Notes: generated by a model not told the origin, from the sequence alone. A stretch of DNA of 64,000 nt from Deltaproteobacteria bacterium (GCA_020632695.1 JACKFB010000012.1:1-64000), one strand, 5' to 3'; shown: positions 1 through 9,206, counted from the stretch's first letter. A program made the numbers and translations.

Positions 1-2
1 CG

Positions 3-284
3 GACGACGTGTTCGGTGTCACCGATCATCCCTTCGGCGACGTGGTGGCCAACCGGCGCGTGACGTCGTTCGCCGTGACGCCGGATGGCGCGACGGTGCT
101 CTTCACCGCCTCCCCCGAGGACGGGCAGTCGGGGCCGCTGTCCGACGGCGACTCGCGCCACCGCAACGACCGCGAGCTGTACCGCGTGCGTCTGGACGGC
201 ACCCACCTGCTCCAGCTCACGAACGACCTGGCGTGGCTCGCCGAGAGCGCGCGGGTCGCGCCGCCCGCGCCCGTCGGGCCGTAG
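3..284 (+). CDS. C-terminal end of a PD40/TolB-like beta-propeller protein (5' truncated)
   Basis: The reading frame is open from the first base and stops at 282-284, so only the last 93 or so residues are present. The phrase ELYRVRLDGTHLLQLTND, preceded by FAVTPDGATVLFTA, is typical of PD40/WD40-like blades in TolB-type propellers, where a strand ends in a DG-x-x-x-LT turn. The last dozen residues are Ala/Pro-rich and probably disordered. An internal GTG at position 9 should not be read as the true start, because the frame stays open upstream of it. The gene converges on etfA and shares a bidirectional terminator with it. What the propeller binds cannot be told from this fragment. Confidence 0.6.
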   Translation, partial: DDVFGVTDHPFGDVVANRRVTSFAVTPDGATVLFTASPEDGQSGPLSDGDSRHRNDRELYRVRLDGTHLLQLTNDLAWLAESARVAPPAPVGP

Positions 285-318
285 GCCACGCGCGGAGCCC
301 ACGCGGCCCGGACGTGCG

Positions 319-361
319 AAGGCCCGACAGGGGGGAGCCGGGCTCGCCTCTGTCGGGCCTT
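319..361. terminator. bidirectional intrinsic terminator between the propeller gene and etfA
   Basis: A 12-bp perfect stem (AAGGCCCGACAG at 319-330 pairing with CTGTCGGGCCTT at 350-361) encloses a 19-nt loop. A T run follows on the plus strand and an A run precedes it, so it can act on both converging transcripts. It lies 35 bp after the plus-strand stop and 27 bp after the etfA stop. Confidence 0.8.
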
Positions 362-387
362 TTGCGTGGTCGCGCGCCGAACCCTGC

Positions 388-1362
388 TCAGGAGCGAGCG
401 GCGGCCGCCTTCTCGGCCAGCTCGGGCGCCAGCTTGAACGCGTCACCGACCAGGCCGTAGTCGGCGACCTGGAAGATCGGCGCCTCGGGGTCCTTGTTGA
501 TGGCCACGATGCACTTGGAGTTCTTCATGCCGGCCAGGTGCTGGATCGCGCCCGAGATGGCGACGGCGATGTAGAGCTTCGGCGCCACCACCTTGCCGGT
601 CTGGCCGACCTGGTAGTCGTTGGCGCAGAAGCCCGAGTCGACCGCCGCGCGGCTGGCGCCGATCGCGGCGCCGAGGGCGTCGGCGAGCGGCTCCATGATC
701 TTGAAGAAGTTCTCGCCGTCCTTGAGGCCACGTCCGCCGGCGACGACCACGTCCGCCTCGGTCAGCTCGGGGCGCTCGCTCTTGACGCCGTCGAAGCGGA
801 CGAAGCTCGCCTTGGGCGTGCCGGGATCGACGGAAGCGGACTCCACCGGGCTGGTGCCGCCGGACTCGGTCGCCGCGGCGAACTCCGAGCCGCGGACGCT
901 GATGACCGCGCCAGGGGTGTTCACCTTCACGGTGGCGATGATGTTGCCGGCGTACATGGGGCGCTTGTAGAGCAGGTCCGAGCCTGAACCGGCGAGGCCG
1001 GTGCACTCGGCGACCATCCCGAAGCCGAGCAGCGCCGCGACACGAGGCAGCATGTCCTTGCCCGTGGTGCCCGAGGAGGCGAGGACGAAGCTCGCGCTGC
1101 CGCTCTTCGCGAGCTGGGCCAGGGCCTTCGAGGACGGCTCGGCGAGGTAGTGCTCGAAGGCGGGGCCGTCGACCACCAGCACGCGCTCGGCGCCGTAGCC
1201 GGTGAGCTGCTGGGCGATCGAGCCGACGCCCTGGCCCAGGACCACGATGTCGAAGCCGCCGCCGACCCGGCCGGCCAGCTCGCGCGCGAGGGTGATGGTC
1301 TGGAGCGTGCTCTTCTTGAGCTCGCCGTCGTGATGATCGGCGAAGACGAGGATGCGGGCCAT
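388..1362 (-). CDS. etfA: electron transfer flavoprotein subunit alpha
   Basis: The 324-residue product matches the usual length of EtfA, the FAD-carrying subunit that passes electrons from acyl-CoA dehydrogenases to ETF:quinone oxidoreductase. The C-terminal FAD domain (roughly residues 205-320) has the family signature VGQTGKVVAPKLYIAVAISG followed by AIQHLAGM and INKDPEAPIFQVADYGLVGD. The N-terminal half is the Rossmann-like domain that packs on EtfB. The ATG start at 1362 has an AGGAGG Shine-Dalgarno sequence six bases upstream. It follows etfB by 11 bp and is the last gene of the fadR-etfB-etfA operon, ending at the bidirectional terminator. Location is cytoplasmic. Confidence 0.97.
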   Translation of the reverse strand: MARILVFADHHDGELKKSTLQTITLARELAGRVGGGFDIVVLGQGVGSIAQQLTGYGAERVLVVDGPAFEHYLAEPSSKALAQLAKSGSASFVLASSGTTGKDMLPRVAALLGFGMVAECTGLAGSGSDLLYKRPMYAGNIIATVKVNTPGAVISVRGSEFAAATESGGTSPVESASVDPGTPKASFVRFDGVKSERPELTEADVVVAGGRGLKDGENFFKIMEPLADALGAAIGASRAAVDSGFCANDYQVGQTGKVVAPKLYIAVAISGAIQHLAGMKNSKCIVAINKDPEAPIFQVADYGLVGDAFKLAPELAEKAAAARS

Positions 1363-1373
1363 GTCGATACCTC

Positions 1374-2129
1374 CTAGAGCACCTTGGCGACGTTGACGAG
1401 CTTGTCGATGAGCTGGTCGACCGATTCGACCATCACGCCTGCGTGACGCGCGGGCGGCTCCTCGAGACGGACGACCTCCACCTTGAGGGCGGTGTCGGTG
1501 ATGCCGAGATCCGCGAGGCTGAGCTCGTCGATCGGCTTGCGCTTGGCCTTCATGATGCCCGGCAGCGACGCGTAGCGCGGCTCATTGAGGCGGAGATCGG
1601 CGGTGATGACCGCGGGCAGCGGCAGCTCGAGGGTCTCGAGACCGCCGTCGACCTCGCGGGTGACCGTGGCCGACCCGCCAGACACCTTGACCTCGGAGGC
1701 GAAGCAGGCCTGCGGCAGCTCCAGGTACTGGGCCAGGAGCTGGCCGACCTGATTGTTGTCGCCGTCGACGGCCTGCTTGCCGAGCAGGACGATGTCCACG
1801 TCCCCCTCGTGCTTGAACACGCCCGCCAGGATGCGGGCCACCAGGTCGCTGTCCAGCGCGGCGTCCTCGCTCTCGACGCGGATGCCACGGTCGGCGCCCA
1901 TGGCCAGCCCGGAGCGGATGGTCGGCGTCACGTCATCGGGTCCGATGCTGACGATGACCACCTCGGCGTCGTGCTCCTCCTTCAGGGCGAGCGCCTCTTC
2001 GATGGCGTTCTCGCAGAAGGGGTTCACCTTGTACTCGACCGACTGGACGTCGACTCCGCTGCCGTCGGGGAGCAGCTTGATCCGCGCGTCGGGGTCGATG
2101 ACCCGCTTGGCGGCTACCAGAATCTTCAC
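1374..2129 (-). CDS. etfB: electron transfer flavoprotein subunit beta
   Basis: The 251-residue product is a full-length EtfB, the AMP-binding subunit of the ETF heterodimer. It begins KILVAAKRVIDPDARI and contains VNPFCENAIEEAL near residue 36, and near residue 185 the recognition-loop signature RLNEPRYASLPGIMKAKRK. The start codon is GTG at 2129, preceded by a strong AGGAGG site. It lies between the regulator gene (60-bp gap) and etfA (11-bp gap), all on the minus strand, so the three are probably co-transcribed. Pairing with a FadR-type repressor implies that electron transfer from beta-oxidation is switched by acyl-CoA. Confidence 0.97.
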   Translation of the reverse strand: MKILVAAKRVIDPDARIKLLPDGSGVDVQSVEYKVNPFCENAIEEALALKEEHDAEVVIVSIGPDDVTPTIRSGLAMGADRGIRVESEDAALDSDLVARILAGVFKHEGDVDIVLLGKQAVDGDNNQVGQLLAQYLELPQACFASEVKVSGGSATVTREVDGGLETLELPLPAVITADLRLNEPRYASLPGIMKAKRKPIDELSLADLGITDTALKVEVVRLEEPPARHAGVMVESVDQLIDKLVNVAKVL

Positions 2130-2188
2130 CTTGTCCTCCTGGATGTGTGCAGTTCAGGGGCCCGTCGAGGGCCTTGGGGTCACCGGGA

Positions 2189-2791
2189 TCACTGGCCGGC
2201 GGCGGCGCCGGGATGCAAGCGTAGCCCTTCGAGGAAGAGCTGCGTGGTCTCCTCCGCCACCTCCGACAAGGGAGCGGGTTGCTCGGCCATGGCCCACTCG
2301 AGGGCGAACTCGTCGAGGACGCCGAAGAGCGCGCGGGCCACGCGGCGGGCAGGAACCGTCGACGCGAAGAAGCCGCCCTCCTGCCCCTCCTGGACGATGC
2401 GGGCGATGATCCCGAGATAGCGGCCGAAGGGCTTCATGTCCGTCGAGCGCATGAACTTGCTCGACTGACGGAGCTCCACCGTGACCACCTCGGCCAGCGC
2501 AGGGCTGGACGAGACCAGGTCGAAGTGGGTGGTGATGAAGGCCCGCAGGCGCTCGGTGGGATCGGTCATCCCGGCGAGGACCTGCTCTTGGCGCTCAAGG
2601 ATCACGTTCATCGTGTCGAGAAAGACCTGTATGAGGAGGTCTTCCTTGTTCTTGAAGTAGAGATAGATGGTGCCATCCGCCACCCCGGCTTCACGGGCGA
2701 TGTCGGAGACCTTGCTGCTGTAGTAGCCGTTGCGCGCGAAGACGCTCACGGCAGCATCGAGGATCTTCCGACGCTTGTCGGGCTGGGTCAC
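2189..2791 (-). CDS. fadR: TetR-family fatty-acid regulator, FadR type
   Basis: The 200-residue product has an N-terminal TetR helix-turn-helix (about residues 8-54) with the phrase VADGTIYLYFKNKEDLL, close to Bacillus FadR, and a C-terminal ligand domain containing VELRQS and FGVLDEFALEWAM, again as in FadR. The best start is GTG at 2791, because the frame upstream is low-complexity shadow sequence. Known FadR proteins of this family repress beta-oxidation genes and release DNA on binding long-chain acyl-CoA. Here the gene is first in an operon with etfB and etfA, and a FadR-like palindrome lies 29 bp upstream, so autoregulation is likely. The acyl-CoA ligand is inferred from family and context. 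Confidence 0.85.
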   Translation of the reverse strand: MTQPDKRRKILDAAVSVFARNGYYSSKVSDIAREAGVADGTIYLYFKNKEDLLIQVFLDTMNVILERQEQVLAGMTDPTERLRAFITTHFDLVSSSPALAEVVTVELRQSSKFMRSTDMKPFGRYLGIIARIVQEGQEGGFFASTVPARRVARALFGVLDEFALEWAMAEQPAPLSEVAEETTQLFLEGLRLHPGAAAGQ

Positions 2792-2819
2792 CGGCGGGGC
2801 CCTCCGGAAGCGGGCCAGT

Positions 2820-2839
2820 CTGAATGAACGGCCATTCAG
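2820..2839. promoter_or_regulatory. candidate FadR operator
   Basis: CTGAATGAACGGCCATTCAG is a perfect 7-bp-arm palindrome with a 6-bp centre. It agrees with the Bacillus FadR box (TGAATGA-N4-TCATTCA) at all but one of the arm positions. It starts about 8 bp after the proposed -10 box of fadR, around +1 to +20, where a bound repressor would block initiation. Confidence 0.75.
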
Positions 2840-2847
2840 CGGCCGAA

Positions 2848-2876
2848 AAGCTAGCACAGGGGTCGAGGCGACACAA
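2848..2876 (-). promoter_or_regulatory. promoter of fadR-etfB-etfA
   Basis: On the minus strand TTGTGT (2876-2871) and TAGCTT (2853-2848) are separated by 17 bp. The same TAGCTT -10 sequence is used in the much stronger rplC promoter at 54466-54494. The FadR-like operator follows directly. Confidence 0.5.
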
Positions 2877-2917
2877 GCGTCCCGAGGTTGGACGGGCCGC
2901 CGGAAGGAGCGCAGCGG

Positions 2918-4804
2918 ATGAGACGCGACACAGATGACCAGGGGCGTGCGGCGCTGCGGCTGCTCGTGGTGGACGGGAGCGCGCCCCGCGGCGACCTGAT
3001 GGCGGCGAACCTTCGGGCCGAGGGGCTGGAAGCCTCGGCCGTCGAGACGGTCCAGGGGGCGTGGGACGCGCTCGAGTGGTCGCCCGCAGATGTCCTGCTG
3101 CTGCGCGTCGCCGCAGACGTGGAGGAGGCCGTGGCGCTGGTCCCGCGGCTGGCGCGGCGTAGCATCCGCCTGGTGACGGTGAGCGCGGAGCCATTGCCGG
3201 ACGAGGCGCGGCGACTGGCGGTGGCTGGGGGCGTGGCCGATACGTTGAGCGCGCCCTTCGACGCGCGGGAGATGGCGGCGCGGCTGGAGGCCGCCGTCCA
3301 CGGGCCGCCCGACGAAGCGCACGAGGAGGCCAGGACGCGGGCCGAGGCCAGGCCCGGGGCGCTCGCGGCCGAGGAGCTGGCGGCAGCCGAGGAACCCGGC
3401 GTGACCGAGGAGCCGCCGACGCGCGCGGAGAGCGGGCCACCGGCGGCCTGGGTGGCCGAGGCGGCAGCGCGAGCGGCGGAGGCGGCCAGCGCTGCGCCGG
3501 TGGAGGTGGCCAGCGCTGCGCCGGTGGAGGCGTCCAGCCCTGCGCCGGCGAAGGCGACCAGCGCTGCGCCGGTGGACGTCTTCGAGGAGGGCGGCTACGG
3601 CGGCTCGGACATCGACCTGGTACCGATGGGGCCGGCGCCGGGCGCGGCGTCCTCGCGCGCCCCGCAGCCGCCGGGTGCGGCGGGCGACACCTTCGACGGC
3701 GCAGGGGCTCCGGACAGCGGGATGCTGTCGTGGTTCGCGGATGACGACGCGATGCCGGGGACGATCCGGGCCGGCGGGTGGTCGGCGGAGGACCAGCGGC
3801 GCGCCAGCGAGGAGCTGGAGCGCTTCATGACCAGCGGGGGCGGGGCGGTCCTGGGGGCGCTGGGGGCCCGGCCGGCAGCCTTGGCCGCCGTCGCTGGCAA
3901 GCGCGAGGACGGCGGCGGCCCGGGGACGAGCGGCGGCGAGCGGGGAGAGGCGGCGCCCGGGACCGACGGGCTGGGGCTCCGTCCCCCGGCGGCCGGGGAC
4001 GACGACGTGCTGGCGTTCCGGACCGAGGCGGCGGACGAGGAGTGGGACGAAGCCGCTGAACCGAGCGAGGCGGCCGAGGACGCGGAGGCCGAGCACGCGG
4101 AGGCCGCACCCGAGGCGGCGAACGAGCCGGCGGCCCCGGCGATGGACGAGGAGCCCGCGGATCTCGAGGTCGGGCCGGGGACGCGGACGGCGACGCGCGA
4201 GGTGATCGCGGCGGCGCTCGGCCACACGAGGCGCCGGCTGCTGGTGTGGAGGGCGGCCACCGCGATGCTGGTCACGATCTTCGTGGGGCTTCTGGGGATC
4301 ACGGGCTGGCGGATGTTCGCCCAGGGGCCGGGCACCTCGCCGAACGACGGGCTCGTGCAGGCCGACGGGAGCCCGGCCGCGGGGCCGGGAGAGGCTGCGG
4401 GGGGCCGGAAGCTGCGCGTGCCGGAGCCGACGAGCCCGGCGGAGTCCGACGCGCTGCTCTTCGGCGAGGCGGTGGAGTCGTTGGAGGCCGGGCGCACGCT
4501 GGAGGCCAACGACCGATTCCGGCTGCTACTTCGCAGCGACCCGGAGCACACGCGGGCGATGGCGGGGCTGGCCGCGGGGCTCGGGCAGCTCGGCGAGTAC
4601 CAGGCGGCGACCTCGATGCTGGAGGCGCTGGTCGAGCGCGCGCCCGCGGAGCCCACCGCGTGGCTCACGCGGGGCTTGGTGGCCCACCAGCTGGGTGATA
4701 CAGAGGGGGCGCGGCGCGGGTTCGAGAGCTTCCTCGAGGCGGCGCCCGACGACCCTCGAAGCGAGCCGGTCCGGCGACTGCTGACCAGCCTCGACGCGGG
4801 GTAG
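2918..4804 (+). CDS. membrane-anchored protein with receiver-like N-terminus and periplasmic TPR domain
   Basis: The product has 628 residues. Residues 13-125 look like a response-regulator receiver fold: a strand LRLLVVDGSAPRGDLMAANL, then LLLRVAADVEEAVALVPRL and VTVSAEPLPDEARRLAVAGG. The acidic pocket is poor, so phosphorylation is doubtful. A long Ala/Glu/Pro-rich linker follows, including four 8-residue tandem repeats near residue 190. One transmembrane helix lies near residues 442-464 (TAMLVTIFVGLLGITGWRMF), then two or three TPR units to the end. ATG at 2918 is chosen over an earlier in-frame GTG at 2888 because AAGGAG precedes it. The layout suggests a cytoplasmic signalling head tied to a periplasmic scaffold. 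The specific role is unknown. tsaD follows after 31 bp. Confidence 0.7.
   Translation: MRRDTDDQGRAALRLLVVDGSAPRGDLMAANLRAEGLEASAVETVQGAWDALEWSPADVLLLRVAADVEEAVALVPRLARRSIRLVTVSAEPLPDEARRLAVAGGVADTLSAPFDAREMAARLEAAVHGPPDEAHEEARTRAEARPGALAAEELAAAEEPGVTEEPPTRAESGPPAAWVAEAAARAAEAASAAPVEVASAAPVEASSPAPAKATSAAPVDVFEEGGYGGSDIDLVPMGPAPGAASSRAPQPPGAAGDTFDGAGAPDSGMLSWFADDDAMPGTIRAGGWSAEDQRRASEELERFMTSGGGAVLGALGARPAALAAVAGKREDGGGPGTSGGERGEAAPGTDGLGLRPPAAGDDDVLAFRTEAADEEWDEAAEPSEAAEDAEAEHAEAAPEAANEPAAPAMDEEPADLEVGPGTRTATREVIAAALGHTRRRLLVWRAATAMLVTIFVGLLGITGWRMFAQGPGTSPNDGLVQADGSPAAGPGEAAGGRKLRVPEPTSPAESDALLFGEAVESLEAGRTLEANDRFRLLLRSDPEHTRAMAGLAAGLGQLGEYQAATSMLEALVERAPAEPTAWLTRGLVAHQLGDTEGARRGFESFLEAAPDDPRSEPVRRLLTSLDAG
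3485..3580 (+). repeat. four 24-bp in-frame tandem repeats in the linker of the TPR protein
   Basis: Four consecutive 24-bp units encode variants of ASAAPVEV. Units one and two differ by one codon and unit three is the most diverged. The period is a multiple of three, so copy-number change would only alter linker length. Confidence 0.8.
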
Positions 4805-4835
4805 ACGACCGCCCCCGAGGCGGCGCGGGGCAGGG

Positions 4836-5885
<1,050 letters not shown>

Positions 5886-5886
5886 G

Positions 5887-6660
5887 ATGCGCGCGGACAA
5901 GCGGCTCGGCCAGCACTTCCTGGTGGACCCGGCGGTGCTCGAGGAGATCTGCGCGATCGCCGACGTCGAGCACAGCGCCGGCGTGCTGGAGATCGGGCCC
6001 GGCGAAGGGGCGCTGACGGCGTATCTGGCCGCCGGGACCAAGCCGGTGGTCGCGCTGGAGAAGGATCCGCGCGCCGTGCTCCACGTGCGGCAGCGGCTGG
6101 GCGAGCGGGTCCGCGTGGTCGAGGGCGACGCGCTGGACGCCGATCTGGCGGCGCTGTTGCCACCGGCCGACCAGGATGGGCGTCGGCCGATCGTCGTGGG
6201 GAACCTCCCTTATAATGTTGGCACGGCGATCTTCCGTCGGCTGCTCGCGCTGGGGACGCAGGTCGAGCGGATGGTCCTGATGCTGCAGCGTGAGGTCGCG
6301 GTGCGGCTCACCGCGCAGCCCGGCACGCGCGACCACGGGCTGCTCTCGGTGGCCACGGCGATGAGGGCGAAGGCCTGGCAGGTCGGCGCCATCCCCCCCG
6401 AGGCGTTCAGGCCACAGCCGAAGGTGGAGTCGGCGCTGCTGCTGGTCGAACCGCTGGCGCGGCCCAGGATGAGCGACGACGCCGAGGAGCGCTTCCTGAA
6501 CTTCGTCGGCAAGCTCTCGCAATCGCGGCGGAAGACCCTGGGCAACGCCGTAGGCGACCGGCGGGCGCTGGAGGCCCTCGGGATCGACCCGCAGGCCAGG
6601 CCGGAGACCCTGGATCTCGAGACGCTCATCGCGCTGCACGAGGCCACCGGGGGGCGGTGA
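5887..6660 (+). CDS. rsmA: 16S rRNA (adenine1518-N6/adenine1519-N6)-dimethyltransferase
   Basis: The 257-residue product (also called KsgA) dimethylates two adjacent adenines in helix 45 of 16S rRNA late in 30S assembly. RADKRLGQHFLVD at the N-terminus is the KsgA entry motif, EIGPGEGALTAYL near residue 35 is the SAM loop, and NLPYNVGTAIFRRLL near residue 105 is the catalytic NLPY motif. PPEAFRPQPKVESALLLV marks the start of the helical C-terminal domain. ATG at 5887 is preferred to an in-frame GTG inside tsaD because it begins directly before the conserved RADKRLGQ. It lies one base after the tsaD stop. Confidence 0.96.
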   Translation: MRADKRLGQHFLVDPAVLEEICAIADVEHSAGVLEIGPGEGALTAYLAAGTKPVVALEKDPRAVLHVRQRLGERVRVVEGDALDADLAALLPPADQDGRRPIVVGNLPYNVGTAIFRRLLALGTQVERMVLMLQREVAVRLTAQPGTRDHGLLSVATAMRAKAWQVGAIPPEAFRPQPKVESALLLVEPLARPRMSDDAEERFLNFVGKLSQSRRKTLGNAVGDRRALEALGIDPQARPETLDLETLIALHEATGGR

Positions 6661-6756
6661 GGCTCGGATTCGCGAAGAGCGGCCGGCAGGCGTTGCCACT
6701 GCGGGGTCCTGCCGCTAGTCTCGCGTCGCCGAGCCCGACGACACTGGAGCCTGCCG

Positions 6757-8280
6757 TTGGTCCCCGAGAACACTCCGTCGACCTCACGCCGGCTCATGCT
6801 GGCCTGCGCCCTCGTCGCCAGCATGTCCGCGCCGAGCCTCGCCGCGGACAAGAGCGATTTCGTGCTGGGGACCGATGGCCGGGTGCGGCTGCGCGGCGTC
6901 GCCATGTCCGATTTCGCGCTGGATGGCTCGGGCTTCGAGCACCACCAGCGCCAGTACGCGACCGCGTTGCTGCGTCTGCGCGGCTATCTGTTGATGCCGA
7001 AGGACTTCCAGCTTCACGTCGGCCTGCAGATCCTGGACGGGCAGTTCCTCGGTGACGAGAGCCGGGTCGGGGGCGACGCCATCCACCGGCCGTGGCGGAA
7101 CACGCCGGTCAGCGACCAGCTCCTCCTGCGAGAGCTGTGGATGCAGGTGCCGGTCGGCATCGGGATGCTGCGCCTGGGCCGGATGCCCTCGCACTGGGGG
7201 CTGGGCCTGCTGGCCAACGGGGGCGACGAGGACGCATCGCCCTTCAACGACGTCACGCACGGGGACATCGTCAACCGGGTGGTGCTCATCACGCGTCCGC
7301 TGCAGCCCTTCTCCCTCGGGCGGGCCAGCAAGGCGCTGCACCTCCTGATCGGGGCGGACCTGGTGGAGCGCGACGAGCTGACCGACTGGGAGGCCGGCGA
7401 CCGGGCGTGGCAGGTGGTGGGCGGCGTGCTCTGGCGCGAGCAGGCGCTGGACCTGGGTGTGTACGTGGCGCACCGCGACCTGGAGCGGCGGAACGACGCG
7501 ACGATCAAGGCGACGGCCTTCGACCTGTACGCCAGGTGGCGGAGCGAGCTCGGTGGGCGCTATCGGCTCGAGACCAGCTTCGAGGGCGCGGCGATCATCG
7601 GCGAGACGGACGAGTTCCGCTTCGAGGGCGCGCCGGCGACGGTGGACATCCGACAGTTCGGGGCCGTGGCGCGGGCGACGATGAAGGACCTGGGCGGCCC
7701 GATGGACTATCGGCTGGAGCTGGGCTTCGCGTCGGGCGACAACGACGCGCAGGACGCGACCCTGCGCGCGTTCCGCTTCGACCCGGCGTACAAGGTCTCG
7801 ATGATCCTCTTCGATGAGGTGTTGGGACGCGCGTCGGCGCGCGGCTACGATCGCGTGACGGACCCGGGCCTCTCGGGGACGCCGCCGCCGGGGATCGAGC
7901 GCTCACCGACACAGGGAGCGGTGACCAACGCCGTGTACCTGGCGCCGGTGGTAGGGGCGACGGGCCTCGGGGGGCGCCTTCGGGGGATGGTGGGCACGCT
8001 GCTGGCCTTCGCGCCCGGGGACGTCGTGGACCCCTACGCTTCGGCGGCTGCCGGCGGCTTCAACCGCAACGCCTGGGGGAAGACCAACGCGCACGGCTTC
8101 CTCGGCTGGGAGGGCCAGCTCGGCGCCGAGGTTCGCGTGCAGCACGGCAGCAGCCTGGAGGCGCGGATCGGCGTGCAGTACGGGGTCTTCGTGCCTGGGG
8201 CCGCGCTCGCCAGCGGCGAGGGGCAGGACGAGCTGGGCGTGATACACAAGGTGCGCCTGCTCACCGATCTGCGCTGGTAG
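6757..8280 (+). CDS. secreted outer-membrane beta-barrel protein, porin-like
   Basis: The product has 507 residues and an N-terminal signal peptide (RRLMLACALVASMSAPSLAADK, cleavage near residue 29). The mature part alternates charged/aromatic and small residues in short amphipathic strands, such as ALLRLRGYLLMPKDFQLHVGLQI, LWMQVPVGIGMLRLGRMPSHWGLGLL and MDYRLELGFASGD, and ends in a strand with a terminal aromatic (VRLLTDLRW). This is typical of outer-membrane barrels. LGRMPSHWGLGLL resembles alginate/phosphate-porin type strands, but no family is clear. The start is TTG at 6757 with CTGGAG upstream. Starting at the later ATG would remove the positive n-region of the signal. The substrate is unknown. 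Confidence 0.7.
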   Translation: MVPENTPSTSRRLMLACALVASMSAPSLAADKSDFVLGTDGRVRLRGVAMSDFALDGSGFEHHQRQYATALLRLRGYLLMPKDFQLHVGLQILDGQFLGDESRVGGDAIHRPWRNTPVSDQLLLRELWMQVPVGIGMLRLGRMPSHWGLGLLANGGDEDASPFNDVTHGDIVNRVVLITRPLQPFSLGRASKALHLLIGADLVERDELTDWEAGDRAWQVVGGVLWREQALDLGVYVAHRDLERRNDATIKATAFDLYARWRSELGGRYRLETSFEGAAIIGETDEFRFEGAPATVDIRQFGAVARATMKDLGGPMDYRLELGFASGDNDAQDATLRAFRFDPAYKVSMILFDEVLGRASARGYDRVTDPGLSGTPPPGIERSPTQGAVTNAVYLAPVVGATGLGGRLRGMVGTLLAFAPGDVVDPYASAAAGGFNRNAWGKTNAHGFLGWEGQLGAEVRVQHGSSLEARIGVQYGVFVPGAALASGEGQDELGVIHKVRLLTDLRW

Positions 8281-8310
8281 GGCGGCTCGGGCGGCAGCGC
8301 GTCGGGCTTG

Positions 8311-8790
8311 TCAGGGCGCGGCGCCGGCGGTGGCCGCCACCTCGGGCTGGATCAGCCAGGTGACCCGGAGCACGCGCCCGTCGCGGACGAACTGGATGGC
8401 CAGGTGGTCGGCGCCAGCGAGCGACTCCCAGACGGCCATGAACTCCTCGGGGCGCCCGATCGGCTGGTCGTTGACGCGCTGGATGATGTCGCCGGCGCGG
8501 ATGGCCCGGGTCGCCAGCTCCGGCTGATCGGGGAAGAGCGAGAGCAGCTGGAATCCGGTGAAGCGGCCGTCGAGCATCACCGGCCGCACGGCCACCCGGT
8601 GGATGAACCAGGAGGGGCCGCGGGCGATGGTGCGGTCGAACTCGGCCTTGGGGATGACGAAGCTCTCGCCCTCGTCGTCGGGGACGAGGGTGATGCGGCC
8701 GCCGCTGCGGCTCGGCCCGTCGCCCGCGCAGGCGGGGGCGGCCAGGATGAGCAGGCACGCGGCGATGAGGCTCGGCAGACGACCGTACAT
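8311..8790 (-). CDS. small PDZ-domain protein, probable lipoprotein
   Basis: The 159-residue product has a hydrophobic signal ending LILAAPAC, a weak lipobox with Cys21. It then has a single PDZ-like fold: VAVRPVMLDGRFTGFQLLSL, then LATRAIRAGDIIQRVNDQPIGRPEEFMAVWESLAGADHLAIQFVRDGRVLRVTWLI. The RAIRAGDIIQRVNDQPI stretch closely resembles the PDZ/HR region of GspC from type II secretion, but no transmembrane helix or secretin partner is nearby. It converges on the barrel gene and shows the leaderless promoter layout. A periplasmic peptide-binding or scaffolding role is inferred from the fold only. Confidence 0.65.
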   Translation of the reverse strand: MYGRLPSLIAACLLILAAPACAGDGPSRSGGRITLVPDDEGESFVIPKAEFDRTIARGPSWFIHRVAVRPVMLDGRFTGFQLLSLFPDQPELATRAIRAGDIIQRVNDQPIGRPEEFMAVWESLAGADHLAIQFVRDGRVLRVTWLIQPEVAATAGAAP

Positions 8791-8796
8791 GGGCGG

Positions 8797-8824
8797 ATCA
8801 TCCCCGGCGGCGGGGCGGCGTCAA
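8797..8824 (-). promoter_or_regulatory. promoter of the PDZ lipoprotein gene, probably leaderless
   Basis: TTGACG (8824-8819) and GATGAT (8802-8797) are 16 bp apart. The start ATG lies only 6 bp after the -10 box and has no Shine-Dalgarno sequence. Confidence 0.5.
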
Positions 8825-8839
8825 CTTTCGGTCGGCCGG

Positions 8840-9169
8840 CTACTCGGTGAAGGCGGCGCAGAAGCCCGAGGGGCCGGTCTCCTCGTCGCAGAGGTAGTCG
8901 GCGCGGCAGTCGCCGGGCTGGTTGCAGGCGCGCATGCAGAAGCTGGTGTCCAGCTCGAAGCGCACGCAGAGCGCCTCGTCCGGGCAGTCGCGGTCCTCGC
9001 AGGACCGCGAGGTGCAGTAGCCACCGGGGAGCGAGCGCTCGCAGTAGAGCCCGCTGCCGCAGTCGGAGTCGGTCGTGCAGCTGTCGCCCACCAGGGTGCG
9101 GCAGGCGCCCAGCAGGCTCGTGGCCAGAAGCGACGCGGCGAAGCAGAGGGCGGTGAGGCGGCGAGTCAT
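8840..9169 (-). CDS. small Cys-rich lipoprotein
   Basis: The 109-residue product has a signal peptide ending in LLGAC, a good lipobox with Cys23. The short mature region contains 12 further cysteines in patterns such as CTTDSDCGSGLYC and CNQPGDCRADYLC. Cysteine-rich surface lipoproteins of this type are frequent in myxobacterial-like genomes and are probably disulfide-bonded outside the cytoplasm. ATG at 9169 is chosen because it begins the signal peptide and lies 8 bp after a TANNNT box. The much longer frame upstream is shadow sequence. It sits 49 bp upstream of the PDZ gene on the same strand. Function is unknown. Confidence 0.7.
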   Translation of the reverse strand: MTRRLTALCFAASLLATSLLGACRTLVGDSCTTDSDCGSGLYCERSLPGGYCTSRSCEDRDCPDEALCVRFELDTSFCMRACNQPGDCRADYLCDEETGPSGFCAAFTE

Positions 9170-9177
9170 GGCGGCGG

Positions 9178-9206
9178 ACCGTAGCACAGGGCGCAGCCGG
9201 CTCCAA
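9178..9206 (-). promoter_or_regulatory. promoter of the Cys-rich lipoprotein gene, probably leaderless
   Basis: TTGGAG (9206-9201) and TACGGT (9183-9178) are 17 bp apart, and the ATG follows 8 bp after the -10 box with no Shine-Dalgarno sequence. Confidence 0.4.

Noticed and set aside
2189..4225. A 678-residue protein ending in the TetR domain
   Set aside because: Only the last 200 residues are conserved. The rest is antisense to the TPR gene, and a GTG with operator and promoter upstream marks the true start.
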